A stretch of DNA of 64,000 bases from Neorhodopirellula lusitana. Lineage in GTDB: Bacteria > Planctomycetota > Planctomycetia > Pirellulales > Pirellulaceae. The position numbers were made by a program, and so were the translations under genes. Positions 29,901-37,505 of the stretch are shown here, in pieces. The stretch is taken from assembly GCF_900182915.1 (NCBI RefSeq), contig NZ_FXUG01000001.1, positions 1,116,001-1,180,000 of the forward strand, given 5' to 3'. Numbering within the stretch: the first letter of the stretch is position 1; each line of letters begins with the position of its first letter. The notes under the pieces were generated by a model. The model was not told where the DNA came from. It ran no database searches and worked only from the letters and a program-made list of their open reading frames with translations.

Positions 29901-30369
29901 GTTGCTGCAATCGTTGGTCTTGCATCGCAGTGACAAGAGCGAAGAGTCGGCCGAAACATTGCACCGAGCCGTTGAGTTGGCGCAACCTGGTGACTGCATT
30001 CACTTCTTTGTCGAACTAGGCGAACCGATGGCGGAGCTGCTGCAAGGCCTTCACGCCGACGACACGGTCGCGGAATTTGTTGTTCGATTACTGGCGGAAT
30101 TTCCGACGCCGGATCAACGAGATCACAACCAACCGGCAGAGCCAACGACCGAAGACGATGGCGCGGTGATCGAGACGCTGACCAATCGCGAACGTGACAC
30201 GTTGGAGTTACTGGCACAGCGTCTGTATGACAAAGAGATCGCCAAGTCGATGTGCGTTTCGGTCTGGACTGTGAAAACGCACGTCAAGCACATCTTCGAG
30301 AAGCTGCACGTCAAGAATCGCCGCGAAGCGGTACAGAAGGCAAAAGACCTAGGTCTCGTCAAAGAGTGA
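26974..30369 (+). CDS. Fused NarL-type response regulator and MalT-type STAND regulator
   Basis: A 1131-residue protein. Residues 1-125 form a receiver domain (VVDDH, phospho-acceptor D55 in VIVMDITMPN, K near 105 in YILKES). About 150-210 is a LuxR/NarL helix-turn-helix (GLSVKEIASAGDTSVSQIQT ... KTLGLANAAELTEYA). From about 225 the protein is MalT-like: TKFHRPTVPPDFVSRERLL, a P-loop SAPAGYGKSMLVADW at about 268-282, VLVLDDYQLI as Walker B, then helical repeats. A second LuxR HTH lies at the C-terminus (LTNRERDTLELLAQRLYDKE). An internal ATG at 27637 (residue 222) could also start a stand-alone MalT-like protein of 910 residues. It overlaps the sensor-kinase stop (ATGA) and is surely co-translated. 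Sugar-type control of degradative genes is plausible. Confidence 0.9.
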   Translation: MTISVLVVDDHAMFRKGLRMMLDDEDDIDVVGEASDGAEAIRLAGDLHPNVIVMDITMPNTDGIEATRQIISTLPGVKVIPLSIHSGKNFVQKMLRAGAAGYILKESAPEELVHAVRAVHNDDIYLSSAISGIVVSEYVRLLNRSDAQNRNAGLSESDETTVRMIGKGLSVKEIASAGDTSVSQIQTAQRRMIKTLGLANAAELTEYARARRWGEGETCVEMASSDSESLRVSILGTKFHRPTVPPDFVSRERLLQKLDDACDVPMILVSAPAGYGKSMLVADWVAKKSDRRTAWLSLSEAESDVRSFLTYVVAAVEGQFSGACPDTSSVLHAAELPTVNVLVDALSNDLDAIDQPFVLVLDDYQLIAAANVHGLLEALLQHPPRPMRLVVLTRHDPPISLAALRGNRWLMELRQQDLSFTPDEVSAVLRQTTGVIVGDVALSRLDDLMEGWIVGLQLIGVLMRDCEDKDAFVLQLQGGVHQVYDYLLHEVLGRQTSQLKDVLQQLSILDRFCGPLIDAVCQLAGDSQASGMTGGVLIERLQRENLFIVSLDTQGRWFRHHQVFQNLLTQQLNESRTASEVADLHGRASDWFFKHGLIDEAIRHALAAGQNEKAADIVANARIKTITRDASYEIERWLALLPESIIGERPELLLARAWVLYFHLNFEEVAVVLDQLEPLVSERQLSDHASASAIRGEVDSFRGYLEFFAGNCADSLKHLLDAMERIPADHHQALSEADLILGLASQMNGQREQALQRLQSTLACTYSMHPTRQIRAIGASAMIHMISANLHDATSAVTRMKGIAADNGSIYAESWRDYMQGLIHMWQNERNAAIDCLSKAVDRRYVLDSRAAMDAMAALALVYEMKGERSESEAIMRMLREFVDSLRCSLDIFHSCEVRLAIARGDRTPVTRWLKSAAPADEPTLIFWQEVPCVTRCRALIAKGSKANLREAEQRLEAYLKISEETHNTLNVIQALLLQSLVLHRSDKSEESAETLHRAVELAQPGDCIHFFVELGEPMAELLQGLHADDTVAEFVVRLLAEFPTPDQRDHNQPAEPTTEDDGAVIETLTNRERDTLELLAQRLYDKEIAKSMCVSVWTVKTHVKHIFEKLHVKNRREAVQKAKDLGLVKE

Positions 30370-30370
30370 A

Positions 30371-30428
30371 GTAGCAGTGGCTTCCAGCCGCAGCGTTCTC
30401 CTCAGCAGGGGCTGGAGGCTTCAGTCAC
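30371..30428. repeat. Palindrome, REP family B variant
   Basis: Arms gtagcagtggcttccagccg and ggggctggaggcttcagtca, inverted with about 15 bases between. It lies at once downstream of the regulator gene and beside the REP array around the transposase. It resembles family B copies in the 35-44 kb block but is more degenerate. Confidence 0.6.
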
Positions 30429-30440
30429 GAACCAGGCAAA

Positions 30441-30628
30441 TCCGCCGCTACGCGGCTGTGATGGTGGTTCTTGCTCCGACCTCCTGGGGCTCACGCCCCA
30501 GGCTATTAAGAATCGCCGCTCCGCGGCTACGTTTTCGGACAGCCGCGGAGCGGCGGCTTTCAAAAGCCTGGGGCGTGAGCCCCAGGACTCGTCCGGCACG
30601 ATCACGCAAGCCGCGGAGCGGCGATTTT
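30441..30628. repeat. REP array C, left of transposase
   Basis: Several units of two palindromes alternate: a head cgccgctccgcggct and a body tcctggggctcacgccccagg. In the first part the order is body then head (to about 30532). Then they recur in inverted order, agccgcggagcggcg followed by agcctggggcgtgagcccca. A final agccgcggagcggcgattt abuts the 3' end of the transposase gene. This is the structure of a bacterial interspersed mosaic element. The matching array lies right of the gene. Confidence 0.85.
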
Positions 30629-30632
30629 CCCT

Positions 30633-31100
30633 TCACGATACGATCTCCTCATCGAACACGTATTGCGGGTTGAATTCGATTTGGTGACGTCGCAACATTT
30701 CCAGATACTCGTCTTGAAACGTTTGGCGCTGATGGTGTTCGCGTTGACGAGCGAGATACGAACGCACCGTTTCAACCATCGACTGGCTCACCGAAAACGC
30801 ACCGTATCCGCGCTGCCATTCATGGCGGCAACCGATCTTGTTCTCTTTGTTGATCCAGCCGGAGGAATTGGCTTTGATCGTCCGCAGCGTATCTGAGATC
30901 GCAAATTTTGGATGCATCTTGAGCAGAAGGTGAATGTGATCTTCGACTCCGCCAGCGGCCAGAAGCAGCGCTTGCTGTTCTTTCGCAATTCCGCCGATCA
31001 CAGCAAACAGCTCATCTCGCCAAGAGTCGGCCAAGTGGGGATGTCGATGCTTGGTGCTAAAGACGACGTGAAGCAGAATCCCATGATGGGTTGATGACAT
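30633..31100 (-). CDS. REP-associated tyrosine transposase (RAYT, Y1_Tnp / IS200-like)
   Basis: A 155-residue HUH single-strand transposase. ATG at 31100 is chosen because the protein then begins MSSTHHGILLHVVFSTKHRH, the typical Y1_Tnp start, with an aggga site upstream. The metal-binding HUH motif is GGVEDHIHLLLKM. The candidate catalytic Tyr lies in VRSYLARQREHHQRQTFQDE, and the end IEFNPQYVFDEE matches the RAYT/IS200 group common in planctomycetes and cyanobacteria. The gene is flanked on both sides by arrays of the same palindrome family. It presumably recognises them, as RAYTs do in other bacteria. It has no terminal inverted repeats of its own beyond these. It looks intact. Confidence 0.9.
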   Translation of the reverse strand: MSSTHHGILLHVVFSTKHRHPHLADSWRDELFAVIGGIAKEQQALLLAAGGVEDHIHLLLKMHPKFAISDTLRTIKANSSGWINKENKIGCRHEWQRGYGAFSVSQSMVETVRSYLARQREHHQRQTFQDEYLEMLRRHQIEFNPQYVFDEEIVS

Positions 31101-31159
31101 GCCATTTCCCTCATTCAGGCTTACGTCTCGTTCGTTGACGCCAAAGAACATCGTAGCGA

Positions 31160-31445
31160 AATCCGCCGCTCCGCGGCTGTCCCCCCGTATTTGTTTTGTT
31201 CTCCTGGGGCTGACGCCCCAGGCTTGAAAGAATCGCCGCTCCGCGGCTGCGGCGTTGCTCTATTTCAGGCTCCTGGGGCTGATGCCCCAGGCTATCAACA
31301 TACGCCGCTCCGCGGCTGCATCCAGGAATAGCCGCGGAGCGGCGTTGTTTTCAAGCCTGGGGCGTCAGCCCCAGGAATTGTTAGACCCCGTCCCCGCAAG
31401 CCGCGAAGCGGCGAACTTCTTCTGCCTGGGGCGTCAGCCCCAGGA
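31160..31445. repeat. REP array C, right of transposase
   Basis: At least five units: heads cgccgctccgcggct near 31163, 31230 and 31302, bodies tcctggggctgacgccccag near 31202 and 31271, then inverted copies agccgcggagcggcg near 31330 and agcctggggcgtcagccccagg near 31353. A variant agccgcgaagcggcg lies near 31399 and a further inverted body ends at about 31444. The body differs from the left array by one base in the loop (ctgacg against ctcacg), so the arrays have diverged slightly. Confidence 0.85.
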
Positions 31446-31632
31446 CTGCTTTCGGTTCGGGCAACGATCTCGCGTCCTGGCGACAACCCAACCGGGACTG
31501 CAGTCCTCTGTTGCGAAATTTGCGCTCCCTCATTTCTCACTCGTTGTGAGCGATGTGCACTCGCCCGCGCTGCCAGATACTTGCAGTGCAAGACCCCAGG
31601 AACAAGCAATCCGTGGAGGCAAACGAAAATCA

Positions 31633-31953
31633 ATGGTGGACGATCAAAGATGGCCGCAAATACAACCGGGAACTTCCGCCTGCTACCGGATTCTTGTCGA
31701 GGGAGAATTGAGCGAAGAGTGGTCTGGGCGATTAGGTGGCATGCGAATTCAGACAAGCTCCACCGACAACCAACCGACCATGACGACGTTGAGTGGCCAG
31801 GTCCAAGATCAAGCCGCGTTGATGGGCGTGCTCAATAGCCTTTACGAACTCCGATACAAGATCCTCTCCGTCAACTGTGAGCCCTGTAATGGTGCAAACG
31901 AGAATTCAACAACGAAGAATCAAACACTTGGAGAGGCGAGTGATTCCCGCTGA
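31633..31953 (+). CDS. Small conserved hypothetical protein
   Basis: A 106-residue protein. The ATG at 31633 is preferred because the longer frame upstream is translated REP sequence. The core reads ACYRILVEGELSEEWSGRLG, GMRIQTSS, TTLSGQVQDQAALMGVLNSL and YELRYKILSVNCE. I recall similar short proteins in planctomycetes and cyanobacteria (pattern YRI-V-G-L---W--RLGGM, L-G-L-DQAAL-GVL--LY-L). They have no assigned function. No signal peptide or membrane segment is present, so it is probably cytoplasmic. It stands alone between the REP array and the YiaW/YiaV pair. Confidence 0.75.
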   Translation: MVDDQRWPQIQPGTSACYRILVEGELSEEWSGRLGGMRIQTSSTDNQPTMTTLSGQVQDQAALMGVLNSLYELRYKILSVNCEPCNGANENSTTKNQTLGEASDSR

Positions 31954-32045
31954 CCTCAAGTTCTTTCAATGCAATTCAATCGATCTCAATGAAGTGAAAC
32001 TCTTGCCGAAGAGTTCTCGAGATCAGAAACAGGAGGACTGCAATC

Positions 32046-32321
32046 ATGGGATTTCTTGATGTCTTTGCGATCACCATCCTCGCGGTTCTGGGCCTCACGC
32101 TGGTGGGCGTTTGGGTCTTGCTGGGGATGATGCCCGGTCGGATTGCCCGCGGGCGCAACCACCCGCAAGCCGACGCCGTCAGCGTCTGTGGGTGGTGGGG
32201 CGTCATCACCATGGGGCTGCTGCTACCGGTAGCGTTCATCTGGGCTTACTACAAACCGGTGGACGCTCGAAACGCCGAGTCTCGCAACGCCGCCACCTCG
32301 ACGAAAGGAGATGTGTCGTGA
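32046..32321 (+). CDS. yiaW: YiaW-like small inner-membrane protein (DUF3302)
   Basis: A 91-residue protein with two membrane helices (residues about 6-28 and 46-68). The connecting loop PGRIARGRNHPQADAVSVCG WWGV matches the DUF3302 signature (KKRNHPHADAIxVxGW) of E. coli YiaW. A perfect aggagg lies upstream. It overlaps the following HlyD-type gene by 4 bp (GTGA), as yiaW and yiaV pair in other bacteria. The pair's function is unknown; it probably forms a small envelope transport or adaptor unit. It starts the one-strand block that carries the DUF1254 genes. Confidence 0.85.
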   Translation: MGFLDVFAITILAVLGLTLVGVWVLLGMMPGRIARGRNHPQADAVSVCGWWGVITMGLLLPVAFIWAYYKPVDARNAESRNAATSTKGDVS

Positions 32322-33634
32322 TCCTTTTTCTGACCCTGATCTATGTGGCGTTGATAGCCATTCTGGTCAAGTTGAAAGTCATCCAGTTCAACTTGTTTTG
32401 GAAGCTCTCGCCGGTCCTTTGGATGGTGCTGCTGCTGGTGGTTCTGTTCATTCCGATGCAATGGGGCGCGCCTTCGGGCGTGGTCAACGTCTACCGCACA
32501 GTTGTTGAAATCGTTCCCAACGTCAGCGGCGAAGTGATCGAAGTCAACGCGCCCGGCAGCAAGCCGATTCGCAAAGGCGACGTCTTGTTTCGTCTTGATC
32601 CCCAACCCTATCAAATCGAAGTGGATCGGCTATTGGCTGGCTTGAAGGAAGCCGAACAAACTTCCAAGATGCTGCCCGCCGGCCTCGCGGAAGCGGATGC
32701 GAACGTCGCTCAGGCCGAAGCCGCGATCGTAGCGGCGACGAAACAAGCCGCCTCGCTGGAGTCCGCTCTCATCGCGGCGAAGGCCAACGTTACCAAGTCT
32801 CAGGCACAACGAGAGTTGGCTCGATCTGATAATGAGCGTGCTCAAAAACTGCTTGCGGGCAACGCGACGTCACCGGAAGAAGCGGCCACCAAAGTGCGGA
32901 ACCTGGAACTGGCTGAGGCATCGGTTGAGTCCGCCCAGGCCTCGCAACAACAGGCCCAACTTGCGTTGGACTCTTCGATAGATGGCGTCAACACCGGCGT
33001 CATCGAGGCGCAAGAACGATTGAAGGCGGCTCAAGCGGCAAAGCAGAAAGCGGAGTTCGCGGTTGCTTCGACGATCAACGGCGAAAACACGCAGGTCGCA
33101 CAATTGCGAGCTCAATTGGCGACCGCTCAGTACAACCTTGCTCAAACCACCGTCTTGGCCCCAGCAGACGGTTTCGTGGTCGGGATGACATTGCGACCAG
33201 GCCAACGAGTGGCAGCGTTTCCCGTTCGCACCTGGATGGCTTTCGTCGATTCATCCAGTGCGCAAATCGCGGTTGGCGTCGATCAGAACCGGTTGCGTCA
33301 TGTGAAGCCAGGTCAGAAAGCAGACGTTGTGTTGGAGCTTTACCCAGGCCGAACGCTTACTGCGACGGTGGATCGGATTGCCTACATCACACCGCAGGGA
33401 CAACTCCAGCCGACGGGCGTGGTGGCTGCTGCACCGTCAAGCAGCCAGAAGACGCTGCCTTTTGGTGTCGTGCTCACGCTGGATGACGCGGGGCCGGAGT
33501 TTGACATTCACGAGTTGCCCGGTGGCGCGACCGGAACCGCCGCCATCTACACCGATTCGGTGAAGGCAACCCACCTCATACGTCGCGTCATGATTCGCAT
33601 GGAAACATTCATGAACTACATCATGCCGTCCTAA
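32318..33634 (+). CDS. yiaV: YiaV-like HlyD-family membrane-fusion protein
   Basis: A 438-residue protein that starts at GTG 32318, which overlaps the yiaW stop and has gaaaggag upstream. Two hydrophobic segments at the N-terminus (about residues 3-22 and 29-48, WKLSPVLWMVLLLVVLFIPM) precede the first lipoyl half motif (VEIVPNVSGEVIEVNAPGSK). A very long Ala/Gln-rich coiled coil (about 110-270) and the second half (TTVLAPADGFVVGMTLRPGQ) follow. The two-segment N-terminus and pairing with DUF3302 fit YiaV. No ABC or RND gene follows, so the pump partner is unknown; the YiaW protein may serve as its inner-membrane component. Confidence 0.88.
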   Translation: MILFLTLIYVALIAILVKLKVIQFNLFWKLSPVLWMVLLLVVLFIPMQWGAPSGVVNVYRTVVEIVPNVSGEVIEVNAPGSKPIRKGDVLFRLDPQPYQIEVDRLLAGLKEAEQTSKMLPAGLAEADANVAQAEAAIVAATKQAASLESALIAAKANVTKSQAQRELARSDNERAQKLLAGNATSPEEAATKVRNLELAEASVESAQASQQQAQLALDSSIDGVNTGVIEAQERLKAAQAAKQKAEFAVASTINGENTQVAQLRAQLATAQYNLAQTTVLAPADGFVVGMTLRPGQRVAAFPVRTWMAFVDSSSAQIAVGVDQNRLRHVKPGQKADVVLELYPGRTLTATVDRIAYITPQGQLQPTGVVAAAPSSSQKTLPFGVVLTLDDAGPEFDIHELPGGATGTAAIYTDSVKATHLIRRVMIRMETFMNYIMPS

Positions 33635-33694
33635 CTCAGCGTTCAACCCACAACCATCGTTATGAACAGTCACTCAAAAAGTAGGAGAAACACG

Positions 33695-35230
33695 ATGAGC
33701 ACGCGACGAAACCACCACCTGTTCACTCTGGCAGCGTTGGCTTTTTGCTCTCTCACAACCAGCGTTCAAGCACAACCACCCGCAATGAAATACGCCACCG
33801 AGATTCCGGCGAATGTCGTCACGCCCGATCGGACGGAAACACGTCTTGGGGCTTTGGAGTTCGTTGACGGATTCCCCACCGAAGCGACTGCGAAGAAGGT
33901 GTGGGATCACATGGATTTCTCCCGCGCCGTCGAGGCCATGATCATGACCACGCCCGCGGCTTCGCTGCAGGGATTTCGCAAAGGCATCCAGAAATGGGGC
34001 CCGGACAACGAGACCATGATTTACTGGGGCGGGCGTCTGGATTCCAAAGGCTTGCTTCTGACGGGCAATACCACGGTGGTCTACACCTTCATGTGGATCG
34101 ACTTGCAGGACGGTCCCATGGTCATGGAGACCCCGCCCAACGTGTTGGGCATCATCGACGATGCGTGGTTCCACTACGTTTGCGATTTCGGCAATGCCGG
34201 CGATGACAAAAGCAAAGGCGGGAAGTTCTTGTTGGTGCCGCCGGGCTACGAAGGCGAACTGCCCGCCGAAGGCTACTTCGTGAAGCAGTCGAAAACCTAC
34301 GGCCACTGGCTGGCGATGCGCGGTTTCATGACGGACTTCGATCCGGTTCCCGTGGTCAAGAACATGAAGGAGCATTTCCGTCTTTACCCGCTGGGTAGTG
34401 CGCCCAAGGAAGTCAACTGGGTCAACACAGCGATGAAGGACTTCAACACCCTGCACGCCCAGGATGAGACCTTCTTCGACGAGGTCAACATCACAGTCCA
34501 GGAAGAGCCAAACTCGGCCGAGAGTGCCGAGATCCTTGGACTGCTGGCCTCCATCGGCATCCAGAAGGGCAAGCCTTTCAAACCGGACGCCCGCATGAAG
34601 AAGATCCTCGCTGAAGCCGCCGCAGTCGGCACCGCCGCCCAACGCACTATCCTGTTTCGCAACCGCGAAACGGAGGACACCGCGATCTGGCCGGGCAGCA
34701 AAAGCTGGGAGCTAGGCTTCGCTGGTGGCAGCTACGAGTTTCTCAACGACGGCGTCAGTCTGATCAATTCGCGGGTCCGCTTCCACTTCTACGCGACCGG
34801 CATCACGCCCGCGATGGTCAAACCACCAGTCGGAGCGGGATCCCAGTATGTGATGGGACTGCGCGACGCCGAAGGCAATGCCCTCGATGGCAGCAAGACC
34901 TACAAGATCCACATTCCTGCCAACGTTCCAGCCGAGCGTTTCTGGGACATCACTGTCTACGACAACCAGACGCGTTCGCTGTTGCAAACCGACAATCCCT
35001 ACCCGGGTGTCACCAGTATCGACAAGGCGACCGTGCAAAACGCGGACGGTTCTTATGACGTCTACATCGGCCCGAAGAAGCCTGATGGCCCCTTGGCAAC
35101 TCAGGGACACGTGAATTGGATCCAGACCGATCCTTCCAAGGGCTGGAACATGTTGTGGCGGATCTATGGTCCGACGCAAGTCTGGTACGACAGAAGTTGG
35201 CGTCCAAGTGAGATCGAATTGGTTGACTGA
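33695..35230 (+). CDS. Secreted DUF1254/DUF1214 protein (paralogue 1)
   Basis: A 511-residue protein. The start at ATG 33695 has taggaga upstream and gives a signal peptide ending VQAQ near residue 28; the ATG at 33662 is less likely. The N-terminal half is DUF1254 (YFVKQSKTYGHWLAMRGFMT, WGGRLDSKGLLLTGNT and PNVLGIIDDAWFHYVCDFG). The C-terminal half is DUF1214 (YVMGLRDAEGNALDGSKTYK, FWDITVYDNQTRSLLQTD, WRIYGPTQVWYDRSWRPSEI). The family is widespread in bacteria, and the catalytic role is unknown. It follows YiaV by 60 bp and is the first of three paralogues in this block. A family B palindrome starts right at its stop. Confidence 0.9.
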   Translation: MSTRRNHHLFTLAALAFCSLTTSVQAQPPAMKYATEIPANVVTPDRTETRLGALEFVDGFPTEATAKKVWDHMDFSRAVEAMIMTTPAASLQGFRKGIQKWGPDNETMIYWGGRLDSKGLLLTGNTTVVYTFMWIDLQDGPMVMETPPNVLGIIDDAWFHYVCDFGNAGDDKSKGGKFLLVPPGYEGELPAEGYFVKQSKTYGHWLAMRGFMTDFDPVPVVKNMKEHFRLYPLGSAPKEVNWVNTAMKDFNTLHAQDETFFDEVNITVQEEPNSAESAEILGLLASIGIQKGKPFKPDARMKKILAEAAAVGTAAQRTILFRNRETEDTAIWPGSKSWELGFAGGSYEFLNDGVSLINSRVRFHFYATGITPAMVKPPVGAGSQYVMGLRDAEGNALDGSKTYKIHIPANVPAERFWDITVYDNQTRSLLQTDNPYPGVTSIDKATVQNADGSYDVYIGPKKPDGPLATQGHVNWIQTDPSKGWNMLWRIYGPTQVWYDRSWRPSEIELVD

Positions 35231-35296
35231 TGTGGCTGGGGCTTCCAGCCCCAGTTGTTAGACAAAAAACTACTGCGGCTAGAAGCCACAGCCACG
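35231..35296. repeat. Palindrome, REP family B
   Basis: Left arm gtggctggggcttccagccc, right arm ctgcggctagaagccacagc, separated by about 22 bases. It begins at the stop codon of a DUF1254 gene. The same element follows most genes of the 35-44 kb block. Confidence 0.85.
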
Positions 35297-35365
35297 GGGA
35301 AACAATCCAATGACATTGAGCACTGAAAAAAGCCTGATTTTTAACCTCGGTAAGGGAGTACAGAG

Positions 35366-35620
35366 ATGCTTGTGTTAACACGAAAACCAGAGGAATCCAT
35401 TTTCATTAACGAGAACGTTGAGGTCGTTGTCCTTGGAATCCAGGGAAACAAAGTTCGCTTGGGTATTGAGGCACCCAAAGATGTTTCCATTCTTCGACGA
35501 GAGATCTTTGTTGAACTCAATCAACACGATTCAGCGAATTCCGATTTGCTGAAAACCTCAAAACCGGCTGGGAATAAACCTGCCGGAGATACGGTGAAGT
35601 TCAACTCTTTGAAATCGTGA
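35366..35620 (+). CDS. csrA: CsrA-family carbon storage regulator
   Basis: An 84-residue CsrA. It starts MLVLTRKPEESIFINENVEV, with the conserved VRLGIEAPKDVSILRREIF core and the Arg residues that bind GGA in RNA. A ggga site lies about 8 bases upstream. CsrA binds mRNA leaders to repress or stabilise translation. The C-terminal tail (residues about 52-84) is longer than the compact 60-residue enteric protein. The gene sits inside a block of DUF1254 genes on the same strand, so it may regulate these local transcripts; that is inference. A second CsrA lies at 59712-59933. Confidence 0.93.
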   Translation: MLVLTRKPEESIFINENVEVVVLGIQGNKVRLGIEAPKDVSILRREIFVELNQHDSANSDLLKTSKPAGNKPAGDTVKFNSLKS

Positions 35621-35809
35621 ACCAACATGGACCCATGCTGTTAAGCCACAACGTTCCACCACGTCTCTACGGTGAGTCCAGTGCCGGCGGCCTGGGTTTT
35701 CTCGTGGTCCTAGGCTTTGGCTTTCGTCTGCTTTGGCGAATCCGAAAAGACATCCGATGACAATCCGAATCCCGATACCGAAATCACACCCTTCTTGAGG
35801 AACCAACCG

Positions 35810-37354
35810 ATGCTGTCGAGATTTTCAACGTCACAAATCGCCGTTGCCACCTGCGCGCTGGCGATAGCCATGGCCACGCAAGCCCGTGCGCAATCGCCGC
35901 AACCGAAAATGACCACGCCGATTCCGGAGTCGATCAAGGCTCCGGAAAGCGTCGAAACATCGATCGGCACGCTCGAGTACTTTGACGGAGTGCCGAAGCC
36001 GAAAACGGTGGAGACCGTCTACGACTACCTCGATACCTCGCGAGCCGTGAACGTCTATCTCAATTCGATCCCCGCACTCTCTGTCAACGCCCTCCGCGAA
36101 GGGCAGGCGGCGATGGGCGCGGACGCCTGCCATAAGATCTGTATCTGGGACAATCTGATGGACTCCAAGTCCATCCTGCTGACCGGGAATACGTCGACCA
36201 TGTACGCGGTTGGCTTTCTTGACCTGGTGAAAGACGGCCCGACCGTTGTCGACTTGCCGCAGGGAATGCTCGGCATCCTCGACGACATGGCTTTCCAGTA
36301 TATGGTCGACCTCGGCGTGGCGGGTCCTGATAGGGGCAAGGGCGGCAAGTACCTCGTGCTTCCTCCCGGCTACAAAGGGGACGTCCCCGAGGGCTACTTC
36401 GTTGTCCCGTCAAAAACCAGTGGAGTCTGGGTTTTCATGCGCGGCTATCTTGACAAGAGCCTGCCCATCGAAGAGGCCGTCCCGGCCGCGTCGAAAAACA
36501 TCCGCAGCACGCTGAAAGTCTACCCGTTGTCGACCGCGGATGCCCCCCCGGCCACCGAGTTTATCAACGTATCCGGCAAGGACATGCAGGTGATCCTTCC
36601 GAATGATTACAGCGCGTTTGAAAAACTGCATGGACTGATGCAGACCGAACCCGAGTCGTATCTCGGCCCGGAAGCCAGGGGAATGATGGCGGCGATCGGT
36701 ATCGAAAAGGGCAAGCCTTTCGCTCCGGATGCACGCATGAAGAAGATCCTCACTGACGCCGCCGCGATTGCTAACGGCGCCGCCCGCGCCATCAGCTACT
36801 TCCCGCGTGATCCCGGCAACCTGACCTTCAAGGACAGTGATGCCTGGGTGACTGCCTATGCTGATAAGGACACGACCTTCACACGCAACGGCGCCTATCG
36901 CCTCGAACCACGCGTCCTGTTTCACTTCGGCTACATCTGTGTCTCTCCTGCGATGGCGATGACCGTTGCTGGCAAAGGATCGGACTACTCGATGGGAATG
37001 CTCGATTCCGAGGGCAAGGTTTTGGATGGCTCCATGACATATCGGCTCCGGATTCCGCCGAACCCGCCAGCCAAGGATTTCTGGGCGATCACCATGTATG
37101 ACACCCAAACCCGCTCGCAGCTTCAAACGGACCAGCAGTTCCCGACCAAGGGAAGTCAGGATAAGGGAATCAAGACCAACGCGGACGGATCGATGGACAT
37201 CTACTTCTCGCCGAAAGCGCCCGCAGGCCAGGAAGGCAACTGGCTCCAGACCATCCCCGGCAAGAGCTGGTTCATCGCCCTGCGCATCTACGGCCCCGAA
37301 CAACCCTGGATCGACCAAACCTGGCGACCGGGCATGATCGAACTGGTGAAGTAA
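35810..37354 (+). CDS. Secreted DUF1254/DUF1214 protein (paralogue 2)
   Basis: A 514-residue protein. ATG 35810 is chosen for the signal peptide (STSQIAVATCALAIAMATQA RAQ); the longer frame to 35717 lacks support. DUF1254 features include IGTLEYFDGVPKPKTVETVY, WDNLMDSKSILLTGNTSTMY and PQGMLGILDDMAFQYMVDLG. DUF1214 features include YSMGMLDSEGKVLDGSMTYR, FWAITMYDTQTRSQLQTDQQ and RIYGPEQPWIDQTWRPGMIE. It resembles paralogue 1 throughout, more than paralogue 3 does. It follows csrA by about 190 bp, and a family B palindrome lies directly after its stop. Confidence 0.9.
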   Translation: MLSRFSTSQIAVATCALAIAMATQARAQSPQPKMTTPIPESIKAPESVETSIGTLEYFDGVPKPKTVETVYDYLDTSRAVNVYLNSIPALSVNALREGQAAMGADACHKICIWDNLMDSKSILLTGNTSTMYAVGFLDLVKDGPTVVDLPQGMLGILDDMAFQYMVDLGVAGPDRGKGGKYLVLPPGYKGDVPEGYFVVPSKTSGVWVFMRGYLDKSLPIEEAVPAASKNIRSTLKVYPLSTADAPPATEFINVSGKDMQVILPNDYSAFEKLHGLMQTEPESYLGPEARGMMAAIGIEKGKPFAPDARMKKILTDAAAIANGAARAISYFPRDPGNLTFKDSDAWVTAYADKDTTFTRNGAYRLEPRVLFHFGYICVSPAMAMTVAGKGSDYSMGMLDSEGKVLDGSMTYRLRIPPNPPAKDFWAITMYDTQTRSQLQTDQQFPTKGSQDKGIKTNADGSMDIYFSPKAPAGQEGNWLQTIPGKSWFIALRIYGPEQPWIDQTWRPGMIELVK

Positions 37355-37356
37355 TC

Positions 37357-37421
37357 GTGGCTGGGGCTTCCCGTCCAGTTGAGAAAGAACGCTGTGGGTG
37401 CCAGCGCCCTCGGCTACAGAT
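37357..37421. repeat. Degenerate palindrome, REP family B
   Basis: The left arm cgtggctggggcttcccgtc is well preserved. The right arm (ctgtgggtgccagcgccctc) has lost most complementarity. It directly follows the stop of a DUF1254 gene and looks like a decayed copy. Confidence 0.65.
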
Positions 37422-37505
37422 GTAAGAGCAAGATTTGAGCGATGAACAAGCACCCGTGGCTAGCTTCGTTTTCGAACACTGAAACCCACAGAGAAGGCGG
37501 CGGTG

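Noticed and set aside
30441-31445. CRISPR array
   Set aside because: The repeats are palindromes in alternating orientation with no unique spacers of constant length and no cas genes; they fit REP/BIME elements around a RAYT.
31255-31632. Upstream extension of the small hypothetical gene (first 126 codons of the frame)
   Set aside because: This part is translated REP sequence; the protein-like part begins at the ATG at 31633.
33674-34642. 322-codon minus-strand frame opposite the DUF1254 gene
   Set aside because: It is the shadow of a well-supported DUF1254/DUF1214 gene, has no family motif, and GC-rich coding DNA gives long antisense frames in general (also 36410-37453 minus).
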